Positions 6,124 to 14,556 are shown, counted from the first letter of the stretch. The stretch is DNA of 14,968 nt from JBGSKV01 sp041740975 (GCA_041740975.1 JBGSKV010000122.1:1-14968), one strand, 5' to 3'. Numbers and translations: made by a program. Notes: generated by a model not told the origin, from the sequence alone.

Positions 6124-7677
6124 GTGTTAGATATTCTGACCAATGGGTTTCGGCAGGCGAAGGAATCTTTGCAAGGCAAAGCCACGCTTACCGAAGAAAA
6201 TATAGCAGAAGCCGTCAAGACGATTCAAAGCAGTTTGTTAGATGCGGATGTCGAGTATGGCGTTGCCAAGAATTTCGTCAAACGTGTCAAAGAAGAAGCA
6301 GCGGGAATTGAAGTCGTTTTAAAAGCTGGCAAAGGCGCCGATCGACTGCGCGTCACTCCCGCCGATCACTTCGTACAAATTTGCCAAAAAGAACTTGAAG
6401 CACTGATGGGTCCGGTCGAGTCGGACTTAAAGTTCGCCTCTAACAAGCCAACTATTATTATGATGGTCGGTTTGCAAGGTACCGGTAAAACCACGACGAC
6501 GGCGAAACTCAGTAAATTTTTGACGGAACAAAAGAAACGCAAACCGCTTTTGGTGGCGGCGGATATTTATAGACCAGCTGCTGTCGAACAGTTGAAAGTG
6601 CTGGGGCGTAAGATCAATACACCGGTATTTCATGTGGAAGACACTTCTCCCGTCCAAATATGTGAGAAGGCTGTCGCGCATGCTTTTCAAATCGGCTGCG
6701 ATACGATTTTGTTTGATACGGCAGGTCGACTGACCGTTGACTCGGCACTTATGCAAGAGCTTGCCGACATCAAATCCAAAACCAATCCCGATAATATTTT
6801 GCTAGTCGTCGATGCCATGATGGGTCAGGACGCAGTCACCACGGCGAAGTCGTTTGACGACATGCTTGGGATCACGGGTTTTGTTATGACAAAACTTGAC
6901 GGTGATGCCCGCGGTGGTGCGGCTCTGAGTATTAAGGAAGTTACCGGCAAACCGATAAAATTTTTGGGTATGGGTGAAGATCTTGCTCGTCTCGAAGTTT
7001 TTCGTCCCGAAGGTCTCGCCAGCCGTATCCTGGGTATGGGTGATATCGTCGGCCTTATGGGCGACTTTGAACGCGTTGCCGAAGAGGATCAGGAAGAAAA
7101 AGCCCTCAAAATGCTGCAGGGGCAGTTCACTTTCCGTGATTTCTATGAACAAATTTCGATGCTACAAAAAATGGGCCCACTAAAAGACGTGATGGCCAAA
7201 CTTCCCATGCAAAATTTAATTCCCAAAGGTGCAGATATTGACGAGCGTGAACTCGTTAAAGTCAAAGCCATGATTGATTCGATGACAGAACAAGAACGCG
7301 TCAAACCAGCACTTTTAAACAACAGCCGAATCACGCGTATTGCCCGTGGCAGTGGTCGCAAAGACAAAGAAGTCGTGGACCTTGTCGAAAAGTTCAAAGG
7401 CATGCGCAAAATGATGGGCATGATGGGCAAGAGCATGGGAGGCATGCTAGGAAAAATTCCGGGTATGAACCAACTGAATAATCTCAATCATATGCGAAAA
7501 ATGGCCAAAAATATGCAAGCCGCCAGTGGCGGAGGAATGCCAGACATCGCGGCGATGATGGGAATGGGTGGCGGAGCTGGTGCAGGTGGCCCCAAAAAAC
7601 CGCCTATTGACCGCGATAAACAACGTAAACTTCGCAAAGCGGCGAAGAACGCTCGTAAGAAAAACAGGAAACGATAG
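6124..7677 (+). CDS. ffh: Signal recognition particle protein Ffh (SRP54 GTPase)
   Basis: Ffh binds 4.5S RNA and hydrophobic signal sequences on nascent chains and, with FtsY, delivers ribosomes to the inner-membrane translocon. This copy has 517 residues. An N domain (about 1-95) leads into the GTPase G domain with P-loop GLQGTGKTT (116-124), DIYRPAAVEQL, DTAGR (198-202) and TKLDGDARGG (256-265). The methionine-rich M domain follows, with the RNA-binding motif RITRIARGSGR (402-412). The C-terminus is longer than the roughly 450 residues usual for Ffh: a Gly/Met-rich stretch and a strongly basic tail of about 25 residues. GTG at 6124 is chosen over TTG at 6094 because AGGGGAG lies about 10 bases upstream and the resulting MLDILTNGF matches the usual Ffh N-terminus. 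miaB starts two bases after the stop. Confidence 0.98.
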   Translation: MLDILTNGFRQAKESLQGKATLTEENIAEAVKTIQSSLLDADVEYGVAKNFVKRVKEEAAGIEVVLKAGKGADRLRVTPADHFVQICQKELEALMGPVESDLKFASNKPTIIMMVGLQGTGKTTTTAKLSKFLTEQKKRKPLLVAADIYRPAAVEQLKVLGRKINTPVFHVEDTSPVQICEKAVAHAFQIGCDTILFDTAGRLTVDSALMQELADIKSKTNPDNILLVVDAMMGQDAVTTAKSFDDMLGITGFVMTKLDGDARGGAALSIKEVTGKPIKFLGMGEDLARLEVFRPEGLASRILGMGDIVGLMGDFERVAEEDQEEKALKMLQGQFTFRDFYEQISMLQKMGPLKDVMAKLPMQNLIPKGADIDERELVKVKAMIDSMTEQERVKPALLNNSRITRIARGSGRKDKEVVDLVEKFKGMRKMMGMMGKSMGGMLGKIPGMNQLNNLNHMRKMAKNMQAASGGGMPDIAAMMGMGGGAGAGGPKKPPIDRDKQRKLRKAAKNARKKNRKR

Positions 7678-7679
7678 TT

Positions 7680-9074
7680 TTGGATACGCCCACAAAAGAT
7701 ATTGAAGCTGTGAAGAAGCGCGTTCATGTCGAGACATGGGGCTGCCAAATGAACGTCGCCGATAGCGAGAATATGCTCGCCCTCTTGGCGAAAGAAAATT
7801 ACGAACTCGTGCATGAACCAGAAAATGCCGACCTAGTTTTGTTAAACACTTGTCATATTCGTGAAAAAGCCCGGCATAAAGTTGTGAGTCGACTGGGTCG
7901 ACTGAAGCAGATGAAAGATATTCGCCCCGACATGCGCATTGCGGTGGCCGGCTGTGTCGTCCAGGCCGAAGGAAAAAAACTTGCGCAAGAAGTTCCTTAT
8001 GTGGATGTTTGGTTAGGGCCCGGCAAAATTGATGAGCTTCCTAATTTATTGAAACAAAATGAATCGACCGCTCATCAACAGCTTTCGATAGGTTTTCATA
8101 AAGAGCGCGAGCATGCGGCCATCGCTGAGGTGAGTCGTTCTCAAATCCCCACGATAAGCGGAAAGAACGAAGTTTCGCGCTATGTGAACATCACACAAGG
8201 CTGCGATAATTTTTGCACGTTTTGCGTCGTGCCTTTTACGCGCGGCAGAGAAATTTCGCGACTGCCGCAGGACATTATGACTGAAGTCCAAACGCTTTTG
8301 GATGACGGGGCGGAAGAAGTTACATTGCTCGGTCAAAACGTTAACAGTTATGGCAATGACTTTCTTAAAAATGGAAAAATTGTCGCGAGTGCAGAGGGTG
8401 CGTTCGTTGATCTCTTAAAATCCGTCGCGGCGCTGCCGCGCTTGAAGCGCCTACGCTTTACAACATCTAATCCACATGACTTTACCCGTCCACTTGCGGA
8501 CTTGTTTGCATCGGAACCCAAAATGGGACGATACATGCATCTTCCGGTGCAAAGTGGCGATGACGTCATCTTAGAAAGAATGCGACGCAAAGTTACCGTT
8601 GCCGAATACTATGAGCGCATCGCTTGGCTTCGCGAAGCACATAGCGATATGGCGATATCTACCGATTTGATTGTGGGTTTTCCGGGCGAAACCGAAGAAC
8701 AGTTTCAGGGGACTTTGGACCTGGTTGAAAAAGTGCGATTCAGTTTTGTTTTTGCTTTTAAATATTCATCGCGTAAAGGCACAGCTGCGGCTCGTTTTCC
8801 TGATCACATTGAGGATGCGGTTGCTACAGAACGATTAGCCCGACTGAACGTATTACAAAACCAAATCACCTTGGCGCAAAACGATGCCGAAATCGGCAAA
8901 GATCGCGAAGTATTGTTTTTGTACGAGAGTCGCAAAGACGCAGGTCACTATTATGGCCGAACGGAGCACTTTCGCTTGGTTAAAGTTGCCTCGAACCGCG
9001 ATATTGTCGGTAAAATGCTGCCTGTTAAAATTGAATCCGCCAACAAGACGGCGCTGATAGGGCGGCTTTTATAG
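7680..9074 (+). CDS. miaB: tRNA-2-methylthio-N6-dimethylallyladenosine synthase MiaB
   Basis: MiaB is a radical-SAM enzyme with two 4Fe-4S clusters that adds a methylthio group to i6A at position 37 of tRNAs reading UNN codons, improving decoding fidelity. This 464-residue protein is full length. The N-terminal UPF0004 domain has its three cluster cysteines, C22 (TWGCQMNVADSE), C58 (LNTCHIRE) and C92 (VAGCVVQ). The radical-SAM motif CxxxCxxC is C175, C179 and C182 (TQGCDNFCTFCVVPFTRGRE). Downstream are LPVQSGDD and STDLIVGFPGETEEQF, then a C-terminal TRAM-like domain. The likely start is TTG, two bases after the ffh stop, with AGGAAA about ten bases ahead; GTG at 7710 is a possible alternative. 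The tight spacing suggests ffh-miaB co-transcription, ending at the terminator at 9102-9133. Confidence 0.97.
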   Translation: MDTPTKDIEAVKKRVHVETWGCQMNVADSENMLALLAKENYELVHEPENADLVLLNTCHIREKARHKVVSRLGRLKQMKDIRPDMRIAVAGCVVQAEGKKLAQEVPYVDVWLGPGKIDELPNLLKQNESTAHQQLSIGFHKEREHAAIAEVSRSQIPTISGKNEVSRYVNITQGCDNFCTFCVVPFTRGREISRLPQDIMTEVQTLLDDGAEEVTLLGQNVNSYGNDFLKNGKIVASAEGAFVDLLKSVAALPRLKRLRFTTSNPHDFTRPLADLFASEPKMGRYMHLPVQSGDDVILERMRRKVTVAEYYERIAWLREAHSDMAISTDLIVGFPGETEEQFQGTLDLVEKVRFSFVFAFKYSSRKGTAAARFPDHIEDAVATERLARLNVLQNQITLAQNDAEIGKDREVLFLYESRKDAGHYYGRTEHFRLVKVASNRDIVGKMLPVKIESANKTALIGRLL

Positions 9075-9101
9075 GTCGGCATATTGAATAAAGTATAAAA
9101 A

Positions 9102-9133
9102 AATCCCGCTCGCACTTTCGTCCGAGCGGGATT
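9102..9133. terminator. Bidirectional intrinsic terminator
   Basis: An 11-bp perfect stem (AATCCCGCTCG paired with CGAGCGGGATT) encloses a 10-base loop. Seven A residues precede it, giving a U7 tract for minus-strand transcripts, and CTTATTTT follows for plus-strand transcripts. It therefore serves both miaB (reading right) and the lipoprotein gene at 9150-10367 (reading left), and is stronger for the latter. Confidence 0.9.
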
Positions 9134-9149
9134 CTTATTTTCGCAAACT

Positions 9150-10367
9150 TTAGTTTCGGCTAAAGGCTACTTCTTGAATATTGTCTGCTGTGAATGAGAT
9201 TGTTGTCGCGGGAGAAACAGAGTCATAGTTGGCTCCGTCGTATTCTGTTTCAAAAGTATCAGCAAAATCTTTGTCGACTTCGACGCCAACCAAAGACGAA
9301 TCTGTTGCCGTGCAAGTTAGGCCGTCCGTTGCGATTTCTCCGTCATCAGCATTCACGCAAGCTCCAAAAGTTTCACCTGGATTATCTAAATACTGTGACA
9401 CCATAGAAAGAGAAATTTTTTGATCCGTTGTTTTTGGACGAGTGGAAAGGAAATAAATCGTCCTCGTTGTCGTCATTGGCTCAGGTCCGTTCAAGTCCAA
9501 AGATAACATGTGACCCTTTTTATTGGCTGCATCGTAGAGCATTCGATAAGCCGAAACATGTGTGTCGGCACCTACTACGTCACCAGCTGGACCAGAAATA
9601 TACTCAAGACGAACAGTTTTTGACGCTGCGTCATAAGCAATAACCGTGCGCGAAACTCCAAAATCATTGAGTTCAGCAGTTGCAATGTTTGTCGAGGTGC
9701 CATTGAAGCGCATCAAATAGGTTTGAGTACTGCTTCCGCCAACAACTTCAAAAGTAATGGATTTGTCGTAGCTTCCGGATGAATTCGCGACTGTAATTTT
9801 GACGTCCGATCCTTCCATGCTCGAAGCTTCCATTTTGCAAGCTTTTTCCATTCCGGCAATCAAAAGCGACGTGAACTCTACATCATATACGCCATTGTTC
9901 GGATATTTAGTTTCTGGATCAATTGCATCGTCTTCCGTGCCGAGAGCGATGCCAAGCGCGCAGAAAATCTGAAGCGAGTCATGTAGACGGGCAAACATAG
10001 AAACGCCTGAGCCATTGTCACGCCGCGCATTTTTATCGAGTTGTTGTCCCATCCAGTCTCTAGTGGAAATTAGTGTTCCACCGGTAGCCGTATCGTCAGG
10101 GAAATTTTCGTTGACATCCCAATCGTCACCGAAAGGTGCGACAACTTTTGTCAATCTAACGGCACTCGGACTAGTAGAGGCTGTGTAGCTGCTAGAAGTC
10201 GCCATTTCACCGATCGTACTCGATAGTGCGGAAACAGACTCAACCAAAGCATTCTTTAGCGGATCTTTTTCACCATCTTTGTCTTTATCCTTGTCTTTAT
10301 CGCAGCCTGCGAATAGTAAGCTGGTACAAACAGTAGTCATTGTGAAAAACTTCAAACTCAATTTCAT
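9150..10367 (-). CDS. Lipoprotein of unknown function with a Lys-Asp repeat linker
   Basis: This is a 405-residue protein. MKLSLKFF and a hydrophobic core lead to the lipobox LFAGC with C22 as the lipidation site. A simple run of alternating Asp and Lys follows (DKDKDKDKDGEKD), then a Ser/Thr-rich helix and a large beta-rich domain. Cysteine pairs may form disulphides: C139 and C176 in the middle (FCALG, EKACKM) and two near the end (GACVNADDG, LTCTATDSS). The product is probably anchored in a membrane facing the periplasm or the outside. No family recognised. The start is set by GAGGAG five bases before ATG at 10367; the frame extends upstream to 10400 without a ribosome site. It converges on the terminator shared with miaB. 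Confidence 0.85.
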   Translation of the reverse strand: MKLSLKFFTMTTVCTSLLFAGCDKDKDKDKDGEKDPLKNALVESVSALSSTIGEMATSSSYTASTSPSAVRLTKVVAPFGDDWDVNENFPDDTATGGTLISTRDWMGQQLDKNARRDNGSGVSMFARLHDSLQIFCALGIALGTEDDAIDPETKYPNNGVYDVEFTSLLIAGMEKACKMEASSMEGSDVKITVANSSGSYDKSITFEVVGGSSTQTYLMRFNGTSTNIATAELNDFGVSRTVIAYDAASKTVRLEYISGPAGDVVGADTHVSAYRMLYDAANKKGHMLSLDLNGPEPMTTTRTIYFLSTRPKTTDQKISLSMVSQYLDNPGETFGACVNADDGEIATDGLTCTATDSSLVGVEVDKDFADTFETEYDGANYDSVSPATTISFTADNIQEVAFSRN

Positions 10368-10472
10368 GCTGGCTCCTCTAAAATGGATTGGGTATTGCAC
10401 TTCACAAATTGGCGAATACCGGGAACATCCATTGTACGCCCGATTGATTTGAAATAGTAAAAAATAGATAAG

Positions 10473-10488
10473 AGGCTGGCGAAAGCCT
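10473..10488 (-). terminator. Weak hairpin between two minus-strand lipoprotein genes
   Basis: A 5-bp stem (AGGCT/AGCCT) encloses a 6-base loop 24 bases beyond the stop of the 10512-11549 gene. A T-rich stretch (TATTTTTTAC on the minus strand) begins about 8 bases after it. The gap and short stem make it at best a weak terminator, so read-through into the 9150-10367 gene is possible. Confidence 0.25.
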
Positions 10489-10511
10489 TGCGCTGAGAGG
10501 TTTTGGGTGGA

Positions 10512-11549
10512 CTACATTTCGTTAAAGCTAATCATGTGAAACTGCAAAATGACTTCTGTATCCTTAAAGGCATTAATGATTTTACGTTTCTGTTCATCCA
10601 AAGAATTGATGTAGTCGGATCCAAGAACTGATTTTAAAACGGAACGAATGCGAAATTTAACCATAGCAATAGGTCTTAAACTAGACCACCACTCCATATG
10701 CTTGTAGCCAATCATAGGTAGAATTCCGCCAATTTCGATAGGGTAATCATCGAAACCTGTTAATTCGCGCTCCCAATGCACGACATCAAATACAAAATTA
10801 CTTCCGACCGCTTGCGCATCAAGATCAGCTTCATCTTCAGGATTTGCAGTAGTGGTTTCCGCTTGGAAAGTCTTCATTTTAGCTTTGGAATTTATGATTT
10901 TGACGCGAGAGCTGCCGATGACTTCTGGGCGGCCATCAGAGAAGGTTACTTTGTGAACTTGTTTCAATTCTTTAAGTCTATCGAGTTCGGCGGGATCTTG
11001 AACGATGCTTGGTAAATAATAAGGAATGGCAGGTTCAAAATTCATAATTAAAAGATTCTTCTTTTTGCCATCCGCATCATTGCATCCGCCGGGCTGTAAA
11101 CAGGCATGAGATTTTATGGTTGAGGAAAGTCGCCCTTTGCCTGGTCCTCGACCATCTAAGGGCTGGGCAGTCGAAGGTTGTATTTGATTGGGGGTAAGGG
11201 GAAGTCCTATACAGGTGATCTTGAAACTCTTGGGCGTAATCTCAAAACGGGGCTCCGGATAGTGGAGTTTTACGATAGCTTCGCCACTACAAATCGGCCT
11301 TTGCTCACCGAAACCCAGAAATGTATGAACTGGATAGACCTGGATATTGTACCTGGTCTCAGAAATGATCCTGTCATTGATGGCAAAAGGAGTGAATTCA
11401 CCATTGGCATCTGGGGGGCGTTGTTCGTATTGGTCAGGATCATCATTAAATATCTTCAGCGGAGCACAGGCTAGGGCACCCAGGCATAGAACAATACTCA
11501 GCTTTTTTGTTAGTGAACCATTTAGTATTTTTAGGTAGCCTTGCTTCAT
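10512..11549 (-). CDS. Predicted lipoprotein or exported protein of unknown function
   Basis: This 345-residue protein has an N-terminal signal: basic residues (LTKKLS), a hydrophobic core, then LACAPLKIF. The cysteine is a plausible lipidation site although the preceding residues (ALAC) are not an ideal lipobox. Behind it lies a probable beta-rich domain with cysteines in RPICSGE and ITCIGLP, and in CLQPGGCNDADGKK, which could form disulphides. No family recognised. ATG at 11549 is chosen over GTG at 11567 because GAAGGA stands 7 bases upstream. The gene is divergent from the 11741-12955 gene, and both products carry export signals. Confidence 0.8.
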   Translation of the reverse strand: MKQGYLKILNGSLTKKLSIVLCLGALACAPLKIFNDDPDQYEQRPPDANGEFTPFAINDRIISETRYNIQVYPVHTFLGFGEQRPICSGEAIVKLHYPEPRFEITPKSFKITCIGLPLTPNQIQPSTAQPLDGRGPGKGRLSSTIKSHACLQPGGCNDADGKKKNLLIMNFEPAIPYYLPSIVQDPAELDRLKELKQVHKVTFSDGRPEVIGSSRVKIINSKAKMKTFQAETTTANPEDEADLDAQAVGSNFVFDVVHWERELTGFDDYPIEIGGILPMIGYKHMEWWSSLRPIAMVKFRIRSVLKSVLGSDYINSLDEQKRKIINAFKDTEVILQFHMISFNEM

Positions 11550-11682
11550 CCAGCCGTCCTTCGTCACGTCTCAAGAAGTATCGAGTTAGTTCCCTCGCGT
11601 TGGTATCGGGCTACTTACACTATTTTGGTGACCCTAAACTATAACAAAAACCAACAAATCGGTTAAACATTGTTAACTACTG

Positions 11683-11711
11683 TTGCTTAATGTGGTGTTA
11701 TTTTGTACAAT
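11683..11711 (+). promoter_or_regulatory. Near-consensus sigma-70-type promoter for the 11741 operon
   Basis: TTGCTT (11683-11688) and TACAAT (11706-11711) are separated by exactly 17 bases. Transcription would begin near 11718, about 23 bases before the ATG at 11741. A short dyad (GTTAA, six bases, TTAAC at 11662-11677) lies immediately upstream and could bind a regulator. Confidence 0.55.
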
Positions 11712-11740
11712 CCGCCGACTTAAGTTAGGTTCAAATCTCC

Positions 11741-12955
11741 ATGAAATTAGCGTCTTGTCTACTAGTTGGCAGTTTGTTGCTTGAAATCGGGTTTCCAGTC
11801 TTTGCGAATCCACCCGCACAAGAAACGGTCGTAAACTCACTCACAGAATGTGAAGAGGTTTTTCAGCCAGAGAGTGTATCGCTACCGGCGACAGATCAGG
11901 TCCCAGAATTAAAAATTTTCCCACCCCCTGAAGAAGTTCGTCTGCCTCTGTCCGTCCCCGAATATTCTTTTTTGATCGATAGCAAAGATGTTCCTGAAAT
12001 TTTGCATCACCTCGATCAAGTTATAAATTTCCTTTTTCAAGAACCAGATCATATAGAGATGTCACGCCTAGCTCGCCACCTCTTGACGCGGCTCCATGTT
12101 TGGCTTCGTGGGCCTTACCAACAAATCGATATCCACTCTTATGTTCTTCAATTGGCCGAACCAAGTATTGCCCAGTTTAACCGTGTCGAAAGAGTGAGTG
12201 CTAAACAGGTGCGATTTGCTGAAGTCGAGCCACTATTGCCAAAAATCATGAGTATGATCGATGATCGCGAATTTGACCTGGGTTTGCGGACGCGGGCGCT
12301 GATGTTAAAGCGCGAGTTTCTGTCCATGCAAATTGAGTCACAGATGGCAGTCCATGCGATTACGCTTGTTTCCATGACTCCGGAAACTAAATGGAAAGAA
12401 CTTGAGTTGTTGGAATTGGCAATGGAACGAGACGATGTCCAACCATTGCAACGTAAAGCCGATATTTTGAAACTAGCGGCGCTATATACTGACAAAGATA
12501 TCCTGAAACAGTTTATGGGTGTAACGGAAATGAATCGTTGGGGAATCCGACTCGCTCTAATGGACATGCGAGTCGCCGAAGCTGTCGTAGTCTACGGAAT
12601 GGACGAATTGACACAGTTGCCACGATTCTTATCGACCTCAATTGATTCAAAATTCGATCGTATGTGGCGTTGGCAGCATGCACGGCAGGTGACGTATTTT
12701 TCGATTCAACTGCGAAAGTTCAGCGAACAATATGACGCTCCTATGCCTATGACAGAGAAGTCCCTTCTCATTGACCAGTTTTTAGCCGGTTATGATTCTG
12801 AGCAGTTAAACAGGGGCGATGCCCATAAACATATCGCTGTCGTCATAGATTTGGTTGAAAAAACTGCCGTTCATTGGAAAAGCCGAGATCAACTTGAAAA
12901 ATCTGAGGCGGGTAGGGCATTATGGACGGCATTACGGCTTATCTCAGTTTTATAA
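11741..12955 (+). CDS. Exported, mostly helical protein of unknown function
   Basis: This 404-residue protein has a clear signal peptide (MKLASCLLVGSLLLEIG) with a likely cut after VFA-N24. A proline-rich stretch follows (residues about 45-75, IFPPPEEVRLPLSVPEY), then about 300 residues of amphipathic helices with frequent Leu, Arg and Glu, suggesting an alpha-solenoid or helical bundle rather than an enzyme with a visible active site. Apart from C37 in LTECEEV it is almost free of cysteine after the signal. I recognise no family. It is the first gene after a good promoter and is followed 25 bases later by the cupredoxin gene, so the two are probably co-transcribed. Confidence 0.8.
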   Translation: MKLASCLLVGSLLLEIGFPVFANPPAQETVVNSLTECEEVFQPESVSLPATDQVPELKIFPPPEEVRLPLSVPEYSFLIDSKDVPEILHHLDQVINFLFQEPDHIEMSRLARHLLTRLHVWLRGPYQQIDIHSYVLQLAEPSIAQFNRVERVSAKQVRFAEVEPLLPKIMSMIDDREFDLGLRTRALMLKREFLSMQIESQMAVHAITLVSMTPETKWKELELLELAMERDDVQPLQRKADILKLAALYTDKDILKQFMGVTEMNRWGIRLALMDMRVAEAVVVYGMDELTQLPRFLSTSIDSKFDRMWRWQHARQVTYFSIQLRKFSEQYDAPMPMTEKSLLIDQFLAGYDSEQLNRGDAHKHIAVVIDLVEKTAVHWKSRDQLEKSEAGRALWTALRLISVL

Positions 12956-12980
12956 TTTGGACTTGTTGAGGATTTTAAAC

Positions 12981-13391
12981 ATGACTCTCTCCCTTTACCT
13001 TGTGTGTGCCGTTGTACTGGTAAATTTTGCTAGCCTGAGTTGGGCTGTACCTGTTTCAAAATCAAGTGCAACGCCGATCGTAAAAGTCGAAAAAACGTCT
13101 GCAATCGTAGGTAAAGAATTAGTTGTAAAAATGGATAACAAATTGATTGATGGAAAAAAAGTTTGGGTTGCGACGCCAACGGAGATTCCACTGGGATCCA
13201 ATGTCAAAATTGAAATTCAAAACAAACTTGCCGAACCACATGGTTTTGAACTAGTGGGCTACGCGAAACCTTTGGTCGTTTTAACCAACACAAAAGCGTC
13301 TGTAAGTTTTAAGGCCGATAAAGCCGGTCCGGTCGAATTTAAATGTCACATGCACCCGGCTCATGTCGGTGGTAAACTTCAAGTCAAATAG
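12981..13391 (+). CDS. Exported cupredoxin-like copper protein
   Basis: This 136-residue protein has a signal peptide (MTLSLYLVCAVVLVNFASLSWA) that sends it to the periplasm. The mature part fits a small cupredoxin beta-sandwich: an N-terminal His ligand H87 in AEPHGFEL and the C-terminal copper loop FKCHMHPAHVGGKLQV. In blue copper proteins such as amicyanin that loop is C-x2-H-x2-M; here it is C122-x2-H125-x2-H128, so the axial Met position holds His, with an additional H123. This predicts an altered copper site, possibly not a typical blue electron carrier. ATG at 12981 is preceded by GAGGA at about 8 bases; a longer frame from 12855 overlaps the upstream gene and lacks a signal. The GMP-reductase-like gene starts 11 bases after the stop. 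Confidence 0.85.
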   Translation: MTLSLYLVCAVVLVNFASLSWAVPVSKSSATPIVKVEKTSAIVGKELVVKMDNKLIDGKKVWVATPTEIPLGSNVKIEIQNKLAEPHGFELVGYAKPLVVLTNTKASVSFKADKAGPVEFKCHMHPAHVGGKLQVK

Positions 13392-13402
13392 AGGAAAGTA
13401 CT

Positions 13403-14437
13403 ATGTTCAGCCATCAGCAAATCGGTTTAACTTTTGACGATGTGATTTTGGTTCCAGGTTACAACGGCATTAAGTCGCGTCAGCTCGTTTCAACGGAAGT
13501 CAAAGTCCAAGGCCGGACGTTTGGGATCCCGCTCGTTAGTTCGAATATGGATACAGTGACCGGTGCGCGTATGGCTGACTTTATGACAGAAGTCGGCGGT
13601 ATGAGTATTTTGCATCGATTCATGAGTATAGCTGAGAACGTTGAAATCGTACGCACCCTCAAAGATAGAAAGAAAGTCGCCATTTCTATTGGAGTTGGCG
13701 ATGTCGGCATTGAACGGGCGGAAGCTTTAGTCGCAGAAGGCTCCGAAATGATATGCGTTGACGTAGCACACGGTCATTCCAAAGAGGTGAACCGTACGAT
13801 TCGAAACTTGCGCGAAAAATTTGGTGATAATGTCATGATTATTGCGGGCAACGTGGCGACCTATGCTGGTGCTGATTATCTGGCAGCAGCAGGCGCGGAT
13901 GTTATCAAGGTCGGTATTGGTTGCGGTTCGGTTTGCTCGACTCGTATCAAAACCGGATTTGGTGTTCCGCAACTTTCAGCGATTTTGGATTGCAATAAAG
14001 TCGATCGACAGATCATCGCCGATGGCGGTATTCGCCAGCCTGCCGATGCTGTCAAAGCACTTGCTGCGGGAGCGACGTTTGTGATGCTGGGCGGAATGCT
14101 TTCTGGTACTGACGAAACTCCGGGGCAGATCATTGAGAAATCGGGCCCCAATGGCGAACTTTTGAAGCTCAAGAGATTTCGCGGAATGGCTTCGCGCGAA
14201 GCCCAAGAAGAATTCATGGGCAGCATGTCAGAGTGGAAAACCTCAGAAGGCGTGGCATTGGAAGTGCCTTACAAAGGAAGTGCCCAAGCCGTGATTCAAG
14301 ATATTATGGGTGGCGTTCGTTCTGGTTTGACATATTGCGGTGCTGCAACGATTGCTGACCTCCAACGCAAAGCGCAGTTTATGCAAATCACACAGGCTGG
14401 TCGCATCGAAGGTATGCCTCACGCTATGCTGAAGTGA
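13403..14437 (+). CDS. guaC: IMPDH/GMP reductase family enzyme, probably GMP reductase
   Basis: This is a 344-residue cytosolic TIM-barrel enzyme of purine metabolism. GMP reductase converts GMP to IMP with NADPH for nucleotide salvage; IMP dehydrogenase runs IMP to XMP with NAD. The catalytic loop is GIGCGSVCSTRIKTGFG with Cys178, and ADGGI (206-210) binds the nucleotide phosphate. CBS domains are absent and the length is that of GMP reductases. The flap region (RGMASREAQ, E266, then SEWKTSEG and VALEVPYKG) aligns with GMP reductase, and the Arg-Tyr pair of IMPDH is missing. The N-terminal half, however, has FDDVILVPG and HRFMS, which read more like IMPDH (GMP reductases usually have HK there). 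GAGGAAAG precedes the ATG. It is probably the last gene of the 11741 operon. Guanine family assignment is sure; reductase versus dehydrogenase is likely but not certain. Confidence 0.85.
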   Translation: MFSHQQIGLTFDDVILVPGYNGIKSRQLVSTEVKVQGRTFGIPLVSSNMDTVTGARMADFMTEVGGMSILHRFMSIAENVEIVRTLKDRKKVAISIGVGDVGIERAEALVAEGSEMICVDVAHGHSKEVNRTIRNLREKFGDNVMIIAGNVATYAGADYLAAAGADVIKVGIGCGSVCSTRIKTGFGVPQLSAILDCNKVDRQIIADGGIRQPADAVKALAAGATFVMLGGMLSGTDETPGQIIEKSGPNGELLKLKRFRGMASREAQEEFMGSMSEWKTSEGVALEVPYKGSAQAVIQDIMGGVRSGLTYCGAATIADLQRKAQFMQITQAGRIEGMPHAMLK

Positions 14438-14493
14438 CGCGGTGCGTTACAAAATGTTACCGTAATTTTTGTAAACGAAAACAAATTGAACCT

Positions 14494-14525
14494 GGGAATA
14501 TGTGCAAACATATTCCCGTTTTTAT
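14494..14525 (+). terminator. Intrinsic terminator after the GMP-reductase-like gene
   Basis: A 9-bp perfect stem (GGGAATATG/CATATTCCC) with a 6-base loop is followed by GTTTTTATTT. A second imperfect dyad (14445-14477, CGTTACAAAA against TTTTGTAAACG with one bulge) lies between the stop codon and this hairpin and may add to 3'-end folding. Confidence 0.85.
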
Positions 14526-14556
14526 TTAATCTCTTAATTTTACAAGTAAAAGTCTA

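Noticed and set aside
6075..6311. ATG-started frame at 6075
   Set aside because: It overlaps the start of ffh in another frame and encodes an Arg/Gln/Ser-rich shadow sequence.
10300..10330. Asp-Lys repeat as a calcium-binding EF-hand loop
   Set aside because: The D-x-D-x-DG spacing arises from a simple two-codon repeat just after the lipidated cysteine and lacks flanking helices; a flexible linker is more likely.
12855..12980. Longer N-terminus for the cupredoxin
   Set aside because: It would overlap the upstream gene by about 100 bases and bury the signal peptide inside the protein.
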